NCBI RefSeq assembly: GCF_000186865.1
Contig: NW_008705576.1
Coordinates: 2,721 to 66,720 of the forward strand
Source: Aureococcus anophagefferens
Lineage: Eukaryota; Sar; Pelagophyceae; Pelagomonadales; Pelagomonadaceae
Direction: 5' to 3'
DNA length: 64,000 nucleotides
Made by a program: the position numbers and the translations under genes. This document shows positions 17,053 through 27,050 of the stretch, in pieces. The notes beneath the pieces are model-generated. The model searched no databases. It was not told where the DNA came from and saw only the letters and a program-made list of their open reading frames with translations. How positions within the stretch are numbered: the stretch's first letter is position 1; each line of letters starts with the position of its first letter.

Positions 17053-18095
17053 ATGGATCCAGCCGTGCGCGACGTCGTCGCGCAGCGCCACGTCGCGGAG
17101 ACGGGCTACACGGCGCACCTGAGCGGCATGTACTCCGACAAGTTCATCCACCCGCGCGTCCAGTGCGACAGCGGACGCTACATCTCCATCGGGTGCGTGC
17201 GCCTTCACCGACCGCGCGCGCCGATGGAACCAACTCACGCCGTCGCGGCCGTAGGGACCCCTACAAGGAGACGAGCCACGACCTGCCGAAGCGGTGGAAG
17301 GAGAAGCAGATGATGGTGCCGGGCAAACCCGGGAACGCGGGCGGCGGCTACTTCGGCCTCATGGGCCGGGCCTTCGACTACATGCCGGACAAGTACGTCG
17401 AGCAGCTGCCCTACGGCAAGCGGGAACCCTACGCGTCGCGGAAGCTCGGCTTCGGCACCCACGACGCGTCGAAGCGCGACGAGTTCTGCCAGCGGATCCG
17501 CACGGAGCAGTACCGCGACCTCCTCAAGCGCGAGAAGCGCCTCATCCGCGGCGGCAAGGCGCTGGACGACCGCATCACGCAGGCCCACGCGAAGCTCGCG
17601 GAGGAGCGCGCGCGGGGCGAGGACCTCCGCGCGGCCGTCGGCCTCGACGCGCCGAAGCACCTCTACGACGTCGGCCGATCCCGGGGCAGCACAAGGGTGA
17701 TTCAACGTCGCTTCAACATGAGTGTTCCGTGCGCGCGCGTTCCGAAAAAAAGCATCCACGCTTCGAGACCGTTCCGAGAGATGATCGCTCGTCCAAAAAT
17801 CAGCCAAAACGAGTGGAAAACGGCCGAGATATGAGCCTTTGAAGTTGGGAATTTCGCACCCTTTTGCTACCCAGGCCGATCCCGCGAGACCAAGTTCGAC
17901 CCGAAGATGCACCGCGACAAATTCTACAACACGCACACGGCGCACAAGCGCGAGATGCGACGAGGGCCCTACCGCACGGCGTCCCAGGACATCGGCGACG
18001 GCGCGTGGGCCGTGCAGCGCGTCGAGCACTTCGGCCGGAGCCACGCGACGCGCGCGTTCTACACGCAGAGCCACCTCGAGGTCCAGGACATCTAG
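17053..18095 (+). CDS. Possible cilia/flagella-associated protein (CFAP96-like), 3 exons
   Basis: Exons 17053-17192, 17255-17673 and 17875-18095 give 259 residues. Intron 1 (62 nt) is ordinary GT-AG and joins GRYISIG to DPYKETSHD. Intron 2 is an antisense family A introner with a GC 5' site; exact excision gives DVGRSRETKFDPK. The protein is soluble, basic, rich in Tyr and Gly turns (GRYISIGDPY, KPGNAGGGYFGLMGRAFDYMPDKYVEQ, FGTHDASKRDEF), then a short helix-rich segment (RDLLKREKRLIRGGK) and a basic C-terminus. The YISIGD motif and spaced short Tyr/Gly segments recall axonemal CFAP96-type proteins; this assignment is weak. The gene structure itself is well supported. Confidence 0.7.
17674..17874 (+). 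mobile_element. Introner element, family A, antisense copy, GC-AG intron
   Basis: A 201-bp intron. Relative to the gene the element is inverted: left end GGGCAGCACAAGGGTGATTC, right end TTTTGCTACCCAG. The duplication is GCCGATCCC on both sides. The only frame-restoring junction uses GC of the upstream target copy and the terminal AG. Using the nearby GT (GACGTCGG) would break the frame. Confidence 0.9.
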
Positions 18096-18105
18096 GCGAC
18101 AACGT

Positions 18106-18125
18106 CCCCCCCCCCCCCCCCCCCC
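18106..18125 (+). repeat. Poly-C tract
   Basis: Twenty consecutive C residues lie in the short interval between two converging genes, 10 bp after one stop codon and 63 bp before the other. The length is likely polymorphic or imprecisely assembled. Confidence 0.9.
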
Positions 18126-18188
18126 GGCCGCTCGAGGAGACGCGGGCGACGGCCGCTAAGTCGCCGCGCTCGTTCTTTGCGCGGGCTC

Positions 18189-18920
18189 TTAGAAGAACGC
18201 GAAGGTCTGGCGCAGCGCGGAGCCGCTCGTGATGTTCCACGTCTGGGCCTGCTCGTAGATGAGGCCGTCGCCGTCGACGCGCCACGTGAGGTAGCTCTCC
18301 CAGGGCGCGATCTTCGGCCGCCAGGGCAGCTGGAGGACGCCCTCGGAGCGGATCGTCGCGGAGATCGTGCGCCTCGCCTCGTCGGCGACGGGCGCCGTCA
18401 CGAGCCGCACGGACGACGCGCCGGGGTCGAAGAGAATCGTGAGCGCCTTTTGGTACTTCGCGAGCGACGTCACGTCGTTCGTCGGGTCCAGGAAGCGGCA
18501 GTCATCTCTGAAGATCTCGGGCGACAGGTCGCCGGTGACGGGGTAGCCGCCGCGGCCCGTCGAGCCGCGCTCGAGGTCGCGGCCGAGAATCGCGGCGAGT
18601 TGCGGCAGGCACTCGGGCAGCACGTCGCTGAGGCAGATGCGCTTCGCGCCGCCGAGCTGCCGGTCCGCGGGGCCCAGCGGCGCGAGCGCCGTGTATTTTC
18701 GCACGGTTTGTGGCAGTTCTTGCAGCGCGCATGCTGGGGACGCGGCGACGAGCGCCGCGGCGCCGCCGAAGAGAGCTCGTCGAGTCGTCTGCGGCGCGTA
18801 TGCAACCGGCGGCGCTGTTTTTTGCACTGGAGCGAGCTTATGCGATGGCGCGTCGATTAATGAGGACGTGCGCGCTGCCAGGGCCAGGCATGCGGTCGAA
18901 AAAGAGAAAGAGCGGCCCAT
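18189..18920 (-). CDS. Thylakoid-lumen-targeted protein, DUF2358/SnoaL-like
   Basis: 243 residues from ATG 18920 (MGRSFSFSTACLALAART). The N-terminus has a signal-like stretch, and at ~50-75 a twin-arginine stretch (TTRRALFGGAAALVAASPACA) typical of a thylakoid Tat signal with an Ala-x-Ala cleavage site. The mature part contains YPVTGDLSPEIFRDDCRFLDPTNDVTSLAKYQKAL, resembling the DUF2358 group of NTF2/SnoaL-fold plastid proteins, and a C-terminal beta-rich region (VLQLPWRPKIAPWESYLTWRVDGDGLI). Function is unknown; a lumen location is inferred. It is divergent from the large gene at 19037 with 116 bp between ATGs. Confidence 0.68.
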   Translation of the reverse strand: MGRSFSFSTACLALAARTSSLIDAPSHKLAPVQKTAPPVAYAPQTTRRALFGGAAALVAASPACALQELPQTVRKYTALAPLGPADRQLGGAKRICLSDVLPECLPQLAAILGRDLERGSTGRGGYPVTGDLSPEIFRDDCRFLDPTNDVTSLAKYQKALTILFDPGASSVRLVTAPVADEARRTISATIRSEGVLQLPWRPKIAPWESYLTWRVDGDGLIYEQAQTWNITSGSALRQTFAFF

Positions 18921-19036
18921 AGCTCGCTTCAAGTTTTCGTTGTTGCCGTCCTCATCGTCGACATCGAGACCGGTCCAGAGAGCGCGCGACGATAGCACAG
19001 TCAAATCGACGAAGGCGCACCACGCGAGGCTCGCAC

Positions 19037-22000
19037 ATGACGCCGCAGCGCCGAAGTTCGCCTCTGAAGAAACACCCCTTCGGCGAGCCGCGGCGCACGT
19101 CCTTCGTCTCCGCCGCCGACGTCTCCGCCGCCGCCGCCATGGTGACCGACGACCGGAACGCCGCGTTGCGCGCCGCGGCCGAGGACGAGGACGGCACGCT
19201 CGCCGTGTCGCCGCCCGAGCCGCTGAGCGCGACGCAGCAGCAGGCGCCGAGCCAGCACACGGCGCCCGACGAGGGCCGCGTCGTCGCGACGCAGCTACAG
19301 ACGCAGCTCGAAGCGGCGGCGACGCAGGTCGACGGCGACGACGCGGGCGGCACGCAGATCGAGGCGCCGCCGCCGCCGGCGGCGGAGGAGGAGGAGGACG
19401 ACGACGAGGAGGAGTCGTCCTCGGGCGGCGGAGGCACGCAGATCGACGGCGCGTCGCTCGGCAGCAGCCCGCGCGCGGCGACGCCGCCGCCGCCGCCCGC
19501 CGACGAGGCGCCCGCGCCGGCGCCGGAGGGCGCGCCCATGCTGCCGGACGTCGCCGATGACGTCGAGGCCGCGCCGGCGGCGGCGGCGGCGGGCGCGCCC
19601 ATGCTGCCGGACGTCGCCGACGACGTCGAGGCCGCGCCGGCGGCGGCGGCGGCGAGCCCGCGCGCGTCGGCGGGCAGCCCGCGCGCCAGCCCGCGCGCGT
19701 CGCCGGGGAGCCCGCGCGCGGCGGGGAGCCCCGCCGCGTCGTCGGTCGTGCCGACGCAGCTCTACTCCGACGACGACCTCTCGCAGCTGAGCAAGGCCCC
19801 GGGCGCGTCGCCCGACGACCTCTCGCAGCGGTCCAAAGCGCCGGCCCCGGACCAGCTCCCGGCCATCCCCGAGGGCGCGTCGCTCCACGCGCCCGCGGCC
19901 GGCGACGCGCCCGCGCCGCGGTCGCCGCGGTCGCCGCGGTCCGACGACGGGTCGTCCGTCGTCCCGACGCAGCTCTACTCCGACGACGGCTTCTCGCAGC
20001 TCTCGGCGGCGCCCGCCGGGGCCCCGCCGGCGCCCGGCGCCGCCGCGGCCGCGCCGGAGTCGGCGCCGGCGTCGGACGAGTCCGTCGCCGTCGCGGCGGC
20101 GTCGAGCCAGCGCAACCTCGCGGCGAGCGACGCGTCGTTCAAGGAGCCGGCGACGGACGAGTCGGTCCGCGTCGCTGCGCCGTCGAGCCCGGCGGGCCGG
20201 GGCAGCCAGGGCAGCCCGGCGGGCCGGGGCAGCCCGGGCGGCCCGGCGGGCCGCGCGAGCCCGGCGGACCGCGCGAGCGGAGCGATCGAGGGGAGCCAGG
20301 CGAGCCAGGCGAGCCGCGCGTCCCTCGCGCCGTGGGCGAGCCAGACGCAGGCGCCGTCCCAGGAGTCGCTCGCTCGCGAGACGCGGGCGCCGTCCCAGGA
20401 GTCGCTCGCGTTCAACGCGGCGCCGAGCCAGAGCCAGGCCGCGTCGCAGGAGTCGCTCGCGTTCGTCGCGGGCGAGGCGACGCAGAGCCAGGGCCCGGCG
20501 CCGCCGGCCGACGACGACGGCTGGCTCCGGCGCGCGCCGGAGGAGCCTTCGCGGCCGGCCTTCGCGGCCTGGGGCGCCGGGCTCGAGGACGAGGGCGCGG
20601 TCCGCGACGTCGGCGACGGCCCGGCCGCGCGGCTCGTCGCCGTCGACGGCGACGACCTCGACGTCGACGCGCTCGCCGACGCCGTCGCCGACGCGGGCCG
20701 GGGCGAGTCCGCGGGCTCCGTCGACCTCCAGCGCAGGGCCGTCGTCGCCTTCCTGCGGCGCCGGTTCCCCCGGTGCGTCGTCGTCGTGCCCGCGGGCGCG
20801 GAGCTCCCGGACGCGCCCCGGGAGCCGAGCGTCGGCGACGAGACGCCGGCGTCCTTCAGCCAGGAGTCGGCCGTGTCGTCGCTGCTCGAGTCGCTGTCCG
20901 CGCGGTCGCCGCGGCCGGCCGCGCGCCCGGCGTCGCTCTGGCTCGTGCCGGACGCGGCCTTGGGCGACGCCGTCGCGACGGTCGACTGCGCGCTCCTGGA
21001 GTACGCGGGGCCGCGCGCGCGGCTGACGCTGCGGCTCACCGTCGCCTTCCTCGGCGCCGCGGCCTACTCGACGGCGTCCGTGCCGCCGCGCCTCGACGAC
21101 GACGACGACGAGCGGGAACGCGCGTTGGAGGCCATTTCGCTCGTGGGCGACAAGTGCCGCTACCACGTGCCGCCGGAGGCACCCGCGGAGGTCGACTCGC
21201 AGATGACGCAGCTCACGGAGGGCGACGCGGAGCTGCCCCTCGTCGAGTCGCCCGCGCCGGCCGAGGCCGCGCAGCACGCGTCCGTCTCGTCGCTCGAGTC
21301 GCCGGCGGAGCCCGCGCGGCGCGAGGAGTCGCTCGACGCCGCGGGCGCCATCGCAGACCTGCGGTCCGAGGCGTCCCCGGCGGCGCCGAAGCCGAAACCG
21401 GCGCCGCAGCGGACGGCCTGGCTCGCGTCTCGCGCGCCGCCGCCCGACGCCCCGGGCGACCGCGCCGCGCGGAAGCGGTCCTTCGACTACGACGACGACG
21501 ACGAGGTCGACGACGTGCCCGAGGAGGAGGAGGAGGACGACGACGACGAGGACGACGACTCGGGCGTCGAGTCGCCCGGCGACGCGGCGCACGACGCGCG
21601 CGTCGACGCGAGCCCGAAGAAGAAGCTGTCCGAGGAGTGGCTCAAGCGGCCGCGGCGCGGCACGGGCTCCGGCTCGGGCTTCGAGCTCCCCCGCGGCGGC
21701 GCCGAGTCGTCCGACGACGACGACGACGAAGAGGAGACGGCGCTCGAGTGCCGCGGGAAGCGCGCGGCGGCGCCGGCGCCGCGCGGCCGCGACGGCGGCG
21801 GCCGCCTCCGGCGCAACTCCGACGCGGCCCCGGCGCCCGCGCGTCGGCGAAGAGAGGCGCCGCCGCCGCCCGAGCCGTCGTCGAGCGAGGAGGAGGAGGA
21901 GGAGAGCGAGGCGCCCGCGCCGCGGCCCGCGAAGAAGCGCAAGGCGCCGCCGCCGCCCGCGTCGTCGTCGTCGAGCGACGAGGAAGACGACGACGAGGAG

Positions 22001-23384
22001 CCCGTCGCGTCCGCGGCGGCCTTCGACGCCGCGGCCGCCGCGCTGACGCGCGCGCACGCCGCCTCCGCGGACGCGTTGACCGGCGCCAAGGAGACGCTCC
22101 TCGACGCCGCGGAGCAGCTCCTGAAGCGCGCGCGCGCGCTCAAGGACGGCGCGGTCGTCGGCGAGGTCCTGGGCGCCATGGTCGAGCTCAACAACTTCGC
22201 CGCGCCGCCGCCGCCGGCCCTCGCCGCGCCGCCGCCGCCGCGGCGGCGCAAGCCGCCGCCGAAGCGGAAGCCCCCGGCGAAGCGGCCGGCGAAGGCGCCG
22301 CGGAAGCCGCCGAGCAAGAAGCGCGCCGTCGTCGCGGAGTCGTCGTCGGAGAGCGACGAGCCGCTGGAGGCCCTCAAGAAGACGCGGAAGCAGAAGCCCG
22401 CCGCGCGGCGGGCCGTCGAGGAGGACGAGTCGCCGGAGGCCGCGTGGGAGCCGACGCAGTACGAGGAGGCGCCCGTGCGGAACCAGTCGGTGCTCTGGTC
22501 CGCGCTCAAGGGCCGGGGCTGGACCTGGAAGCGCGGCTCGGGCCTCGTCGACTTCTACTACCTGCGGCCGGGCCACGAGGGCGCGAAGCTCGCGGATCTG
22601 GTCGAGGGCGAGGACTACTTCGAGCGCGAGGCGCTGTGGGCCGTCGCGGACCGCGAGAAGCTCTGGCCCACGGAGACCGTGGCGACGAAGCGACGCCGCG
22701 GGGACGAGCCCGCGCCGGCGCGCAAAAAGGCCGCCGAGCCATCGTCGTCGAAGAAGCGGCGGCCGAGCGCGGAGCCGCGCGACGCGCCGGCGATGAGCTC
22801 GGCGTCCTCGGCCTGGCGCAAGCTCTGGCCGCGCCTCGAGCGCGCCGGCTGGACCTACCGCTGGGCGCCCCAGCACCTCGAGCGCCTGACGTCGTCGTCG
22901 ACGCTCTACGTCAAGCCGGGCGCGCGCGACTTCGCGTTGGGCGTCAACGCGTTCGCGACGGAGGCGGACGTCCAGGCGCACCTCGACGAGCCCGTGCTGA
23001 GCAGGGCAGGAAAAGAGAGCGAAGTTCCCAACTTCAAAGGCTCCGATCTCGGCCGGTTTCCACTCGTTTCGGCTGATTTTTGGACGAGCGATCATCTCTC
23101 GGAACGGTCTCGAAGCATGGATGCTTTTTCCGGAACGCGCGCGCGCGGAACACTCATGTTGAAGAGAACTTGAATCACCCTTTTCCGCCCAGGTGCTGAG
23201 CCTCGACGACATCGTCGCCGAGGCCGAGGCCTTCTTCCCGGACTTCGCCGCCAAGGTGCGCTCCGGGGGATTGGACCTCGACGCGGCGACGGCGGAGTAC
23301 GCGGTCCTCAAGCAGAAGCAGAAGCACATCCACACGACCTACGGCTCGAAGCGCGCGACGCGCCACGGCCGGCCGAGCGCGTGA
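19037..23384 (+). CDS. Large acidic Ser/Pro-rich nuclear-looking protein with W-motif repeats
   Basis: Exons 19037-22993 and 23193-23384 give 1382 residues. I cannot name the family. Residues 1-~850 are mostly disordered, with repeated motifs: two VVPTQLYSDD units, several TQ/SQ-type sites (THxQ, ATQL, SQESL repeats), and two near-identical APMLPDVADDVEAAPAAA repeats. SQ/TQ clusters are typical of ATM/ATR targets, so a DNA-damage role is a speculation. Residues ~610-720 look folded (VAFLRRRFPRCVVVVPAG). Very acidic runs and Lys-rich runs alternate after 800. The C-terminal ~200 residues hold two related modules, WSALKGRGWTWKRG...YYLRPG and WRKLWPRLERAGWTYRW...LYVKPG. The introner falls 3' of the second. 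An alternative start is 19139. Confidence 0.75.
22994..23192 (+). mobile_element. Introner element, family A, sense copy, GT-AG intron
   Basis: A 199-bp intron in phase 0. Left end GGGCAGGAAAAGAGAGCG, right end CCCTTTTCCGCCCAG. The target duplication GTGCTGAGC supplies the 5' GT. Spliced product reads HLDEPVLSLDDIVAEAEAF. Confidence 0.93.
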
Positions 23385-23426
23385 GTGTAGCTCCTCGAAG
23401 GTCCTAGTAGGGGCCATGGGCACTTA

Positions 23427-25022
23427 CTACGGACCACATTCAAAGAGGACTCCGCTGTCTCCGCCGCGGAGGTTCGCCGGGCCACTCACCGGCTTTGACA
23501 CGACCCACCCTCCGCGGCCGGTGAGGACCTGGGCAGCAAAAAGGGTGATTCAACGTCGCTTCAATGTGAGTGTTCCGCGCGCGCGCGTTCCGGAAACAGC
23601 ATCCGCGCTTCGAGACCGTTCCGAGAGATGATCGCTCGTCCAAAAATCAGCCGAAACGAGTGGAAAACGGCCGAGATATGAGCCTTTGAAGTTGGGAATT
23701 TCGCTCTCTTTTGCTGCCCTGGTGAGGACCCTCGCGATCTCATCGCAGGTCTCGGGAAGCATCTCAAAATAGCCAGGATCATGATCCTCGTCGGACTCAT
23801 ACCAGTCGATTCCTCTGAGTTTCGGACAGCCCCGGACGAGCCGCAGCACGTCGACGGCGCGAGCGCGACTCCCATCCGTACCACCGCCCCAGTTGTCTAT
23901 GCGAAGCCAGCGGAGCGTCCATCTTGTCTCGCCCGCGAGGATGCCGTCGACGATGCGCGAACTCGCAGAGAAGTCTTCGAAAACAAGACGCTCCAAGCTG
24001 AGGTTTTCGCATGCAGCGACAATACACGCGTCGGTGGTGGAACCGTCATGCAATGCCAGCTCCTTGAGGTCAGGATTTGCGCGTGCGAGCTTCGCATAGA
24101 AGTCCGGGCCGCCCATCGTCGAACCATAAGGAATAGCCAAACTGCGTAGTCGCGGAAATCCTCGCGCCGCGGCTAGCACAGCCTCAGGCTCGAGGTTGGT
24201 TTCGTTGCAGTTTACTCCAACGAAACCAAACATCTCGATGCGGTCGCCGAGAGGCGTGCCGACGATCGCGTCAATCAGCTCGAGGGAGACATGACACGCC
24301 TCGACGTCGAGCTCGGTCGCGTTCGTAGAGCGCGCCGCTGCTGAAATCGCACCGAGCAGCGTCGGCACGTAATCCAGGGTTTGATTGTCACTCACGCAAA
24401 GACAGCGAAGATTTGGAAAATGGATACTCCAGGTCTCCGCGGGGCTGAAATCGGTGTCCGCGAAGCGGACATCATTCAGCTCGGGGCACGCAGTGCTTAT
24501 TGCGACGCATTCAGCGTCCGATGGAAGTAGCTTTATCCATTTCTCTATCCTCGCAGGCGCGTGCAGCAGCGTCAGCTTAGGCGAGGCCTGACACATCTCG
24601 ACCAAGGTGGCCGATGAAAGCGAGACTTCTTCGATGATTAACTCTCTCAAGCCGCCGTTGGTGTAAGACGTAACAAAGGAGCAAATCACGTCGATCCTCT
24701 CTAGCGGAATGCGGTCCACGATTGGGTCTTCGGAGCCGGTCACTCTCAGGAGCGCGCAGCCAGCGCCAAAGACACGGCCCAAGGCCTCCACGGCGCGCGG
24801 GTGCGCGTCCTTCGCTACCAATTCTCCCGGATACTTGTACGCGTGTTTACCGATGATTTGAATGCTGAGCATCTTCCGGCACGTGCGTAACGCGACCGCA
24901 CGCCGCGCCGCACTCTTCCCCGCCGCCGACACCTCGCGCAGGCTCAAGAAGCTGCCCTTGTCGGACCACGACGCGCAGAGTCCGAGCGCGTCGTCGGGTA
25001 GACGAGAGGCGGAGCCCCCCAT
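23427..25022 (-). CDS. LRR-like protein
   Basis: Exon 1 25022-23730 and exon 2 23528-23427 give 464 residues. The N-terminus (SRLPDDALGLCASWSDKGSFLSLREV) looks like an F-box-type helix set, followed by irregular leucine-rich repeats: LRELIIEEVSLSS, LNDVRFADTDFS, LRCLCVSDNQTLDY, LRSLAIPYGSTM, LKELALHDGSTTD, LERLVFEDFSASS, LRWLRIDNWGGG. A substrate-recognition role for a ubiquitin ligase is possible by inference. The intron is an introner; exon 2 adds VLTGRGGWVVSKPV to a stop. Base composition and codon choice are clearly less GC-rich than in neighbouring genes (A/T-ending codons are common). Confidence 0.75.
23529..23729 (-). mobile_element. Introner element, family A, sense copy, GT-AG intron
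   Basis: A 201-bp intron in the minus-strand LRR-like gene. In gene sense the element starts GGGCAGCAAAAGAGAGCG and ends GCTGCCCAG, flanked by GTCCTCACC duplications. Both termini share the same G-to-C-type change (GCAGC/GCTGC instead of GCAGG/CCTGC), so the inverted repeats changed together. Confidence 0.93.
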
Positions 25023-25303
25023 GGCTGCGATTCTCGGTCGTCGCTAGCCCTCTGTCAGAAGTTGCCACTGGATCGCGCTGCGTGCGCACGAGAACGATGC
25101 CGTCGGCGCTTCAAGTCGCCCGCATGCGGTCGCGGCGATGCAGGCGATCACCGAGAGCGGCGCACGCCATGCTGCCCCGATCGCGACGAGTTGGCCGGCG
25201 TTGAGGATCAACTTGACGCGGCACCACGGAGCACGCCTACATGTACAGCGCAGCATGCATACCTATTGATCAGCGTCAGGTTAGATTAAATTATTAAATT
25301 AGA
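25023..25303. other. Intergenic region, AT-richer
   Basis: About 280 bp between two minus-strand genes. No ORF is convincing. The part near 25260-25300 is AT-rich (GATTAAATTATTAAATTAGA) and may hold the 3' processing signals of the desaturase gene or the promoter of the LRR-like gene. Confidence 0.4.
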
Positions 25304-26830
25304 CTAGCCCTGCGCGTTGAGCATCTCCCACGTCCACGACTCCCGGAGGCGCCCGATGGACTTCCCGTCCCGCGGCAGCCGCCGCGCCGCGAGCGCCGTC
25401 TCGTAGAGGCCGGCGATGACCTCCGCGTTGCCCTGGAGGAAGCTCACCTCGTGGTAGTGGAGGCCCTCCTTCTTGCAGAAGGCCTTGACGAGCTTCCGGA
25501 CCTCGCGGAGGTTGTGGCGGGGCACGCGCGGGAAGAGGTGGTGCTCGATCTGGAACTGGAGCCCGCCGTGGAACCAGTCGAGCCACTCCGGGCAGTCGAC
25601 GTCCATCGTCGTCGCGAGCTGGAGCCGGAACCAGTCGTTCTCGTCGGCGGTGTAGACGGGCTGGTCCTTCGTGAAGGTCTCCATGCAGAAGTGCGACAGC
25701 GTGATCTGGACGTGCAGGATGCCGGAGACGCCGTGGCTGATGATGACGTAGGCGAGCAGCTCGCGCGTCGACTCCGTGGAGGAGGCGAGGGCGCAGAACC
25801 AGACCCAGTAGGCGGCGACGGCGCCGAGCTCGACGAACCGCAGCTCGACGCGCTCCTTGAAGTCGAGGAGCAGCGCGAAGGACTGGACGTAGAGGTTGTA
25901 GCGGCCGAAGAACATGAAGACGTAGTAGAGGAGGTGCTGGTAGCTCACGATGAAGTGCGCGATCGGGTCGAGGACCAGCGGCGCGAAGGCCTTCGCGTGG
26001 TACGTCGACGCGAACCCCTCGAAGATGGCGGGCGACACGGCCAGCACGGGGAGGTGCTGGATGTCCGGGTCGTTCTCCACGGAGTTGCAGACGACGTGGT
26101 GCGTGTTGTGGCTGCGCTTCCACCAGGCCATGGACACGCCGAAGAGCGCGACGTGCGCCGCGCCGAGCAGCGAGTCGACGCCGCGCTTGTGCGTGATGGA
26201 GTTGTGCCCGATGTCGTGGCCCAGGAACGCGAGCTGCTGCCAGAAGAAGCCGAGGACCGCCGCGCCGAGCAGGCGCGGGCCGGCGCCGCCCCCCGCGACC
26301 GTGAGGCCGACGGCCGCGGCGAGCAACGCGGCGAGCCACGCCGCGACCTTCGCGTAGTACGAGGGCCGCGTCTCGAAGAGCCCGCGCTCCAGCAGCTGCT
26401 GCCGGATCTCGCGGTGCCCGGCCACGTACTCGGACACGGCGACGTCGGTCACGTCGGCGACGTGGTACGCCGGCAGCAGGGTCTCCCAGACCTTGGCCGG
26501 ATGGAAGTTGTCGAAGGCCTCGGTCGCGTTGCGGCCCGCGACGCCCCGCAGGCAGAGGTAGCCGCCGGGGTGGCGGTGCTGGAACTCGGTGAGGTCGTAG
26601 GCCTTGTCCTCGATGATCACCCAGAGCTCGCCCGTCAGGGCCTCGCGTCGCCGCACGTCCTCGCGCGTCACCTTCGGCCGCGCGTTGCGCGCTCGGCTCG
26701 GGTCGCGGTTATACGGCAGGCGGCTGCGCTCGATGGCCACGCTCTTGCCCTCCTGCTCGCGCAGCTCCGGGCCTTCCCGCGGCGCGGCGAGCTTCCCCGA
26801 GCTCTTCGCGCGGATCACCGGCGTACGCAT
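25304..26830 (-). CDS. Cytochrome b5-fusion front-end fatty acid desaturase
   Basis: 508 residues. An N-terminal cytochrome b5 domain (~60-135) has the haem motif FQHRHPGGYLCLRGVAG. The desaturase domain holds three His boxes: HDIGHN (~205), WKRSHNTHH (~240) and QIEHH (~430), with Gln replacing the first His of box 3, as in front-end (delta-5/6/8) desaturases. Hydrophobic segments lie at ~160-200 and ~290-350. It should insert double bonds between an existing one and the carboxyl end, in ER-bound polyunsaturated fatty acid or sphingolipid-base synthesis; the regiospecificity cannot be read from sequence. Length is typical for the family. Single exon. The basic N-terminal extension of about 50 residues is unusual. 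Confidence 0.92.
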   Translation of the reverse strand: MRTPVIRAKSSGKLAAPREGPELREQEGKSVAIERSRLPYNRDPSRARNARPKVTREDVRRREALTGELWVIIEDKAYDLTEFQHRHPGGYLCLRGVAGRNATEAFDNFHPAKVWETLLPAYHVADVTDVAVSEYVAGHREIRQQLLERGLFETRPSYYAKVAAWLAALLAAAVGLTVAGGGAGPRLLGAAVLGFFWQQLAFLGHDIGHNSITHKRGVDSLLGAAHVALFGVSMAWWKRSHNTHHVVCNSVENDPDIQHLPVLAVSPAIFEGFASTYHAKAFAPLVLDPIAHFIVSYQHLLYYVFMFFGRYNLYVQSFALLLDFKERVELRFVELGAVAAYWVWFCALASSTESTRELLAYVIISHGVSGILHVQITLSHFCMETFTKDQPVYTADENDWFRLQLATTMDVDCPEWLDWFHGGLQFQIEHHLFPRVPRHNLREVRKLVKAFCKKEGLHYHEVSFLQGNAEVIAGLYETALAARRLPRDGKSIGRLRESWTWEMLNAQG

Positions 26831-27050
26831 CAGATCAGCACGGGCGGGTGCCTCACCATAGGATTCCGAGGCACTGTGTTGGTCGCTTCGCTGCGGCGGC
26901 TGGAGCGCCCCTCTGTCAGAGGGTCTTCACCGCGCGGGCTGCCTCGTCGCCGCAATCCATGCCAGCTTGTCAGTGAAGAAGATCATTTAATGTGCAATCT
27001 TGCAGTTACAGTTCGTGGTGCACCACGGCCGATGTCGCGCATTTCCTAGA
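26831..27050. promoter_or_regulatory. Divergent intergenic region
   Basis: A 220-bp interval between the desaturase ATG (minus) and the receptor-like gene ATG (plus). It is less GC-rich than the genes (for example GATCATTTAATGTGCAATC). It must hold two promoters, but no specific element is recognisable. Confidence 0.4.

Noticed and set aside
19295..23335. A 1346-codon minus-strand frame opposite the large acidic gene
   Set aside because: The sequence is low-complexity Arg/Leu/Val mirror coding of the acidic plus-strand protein and crosses an introner without splicing.
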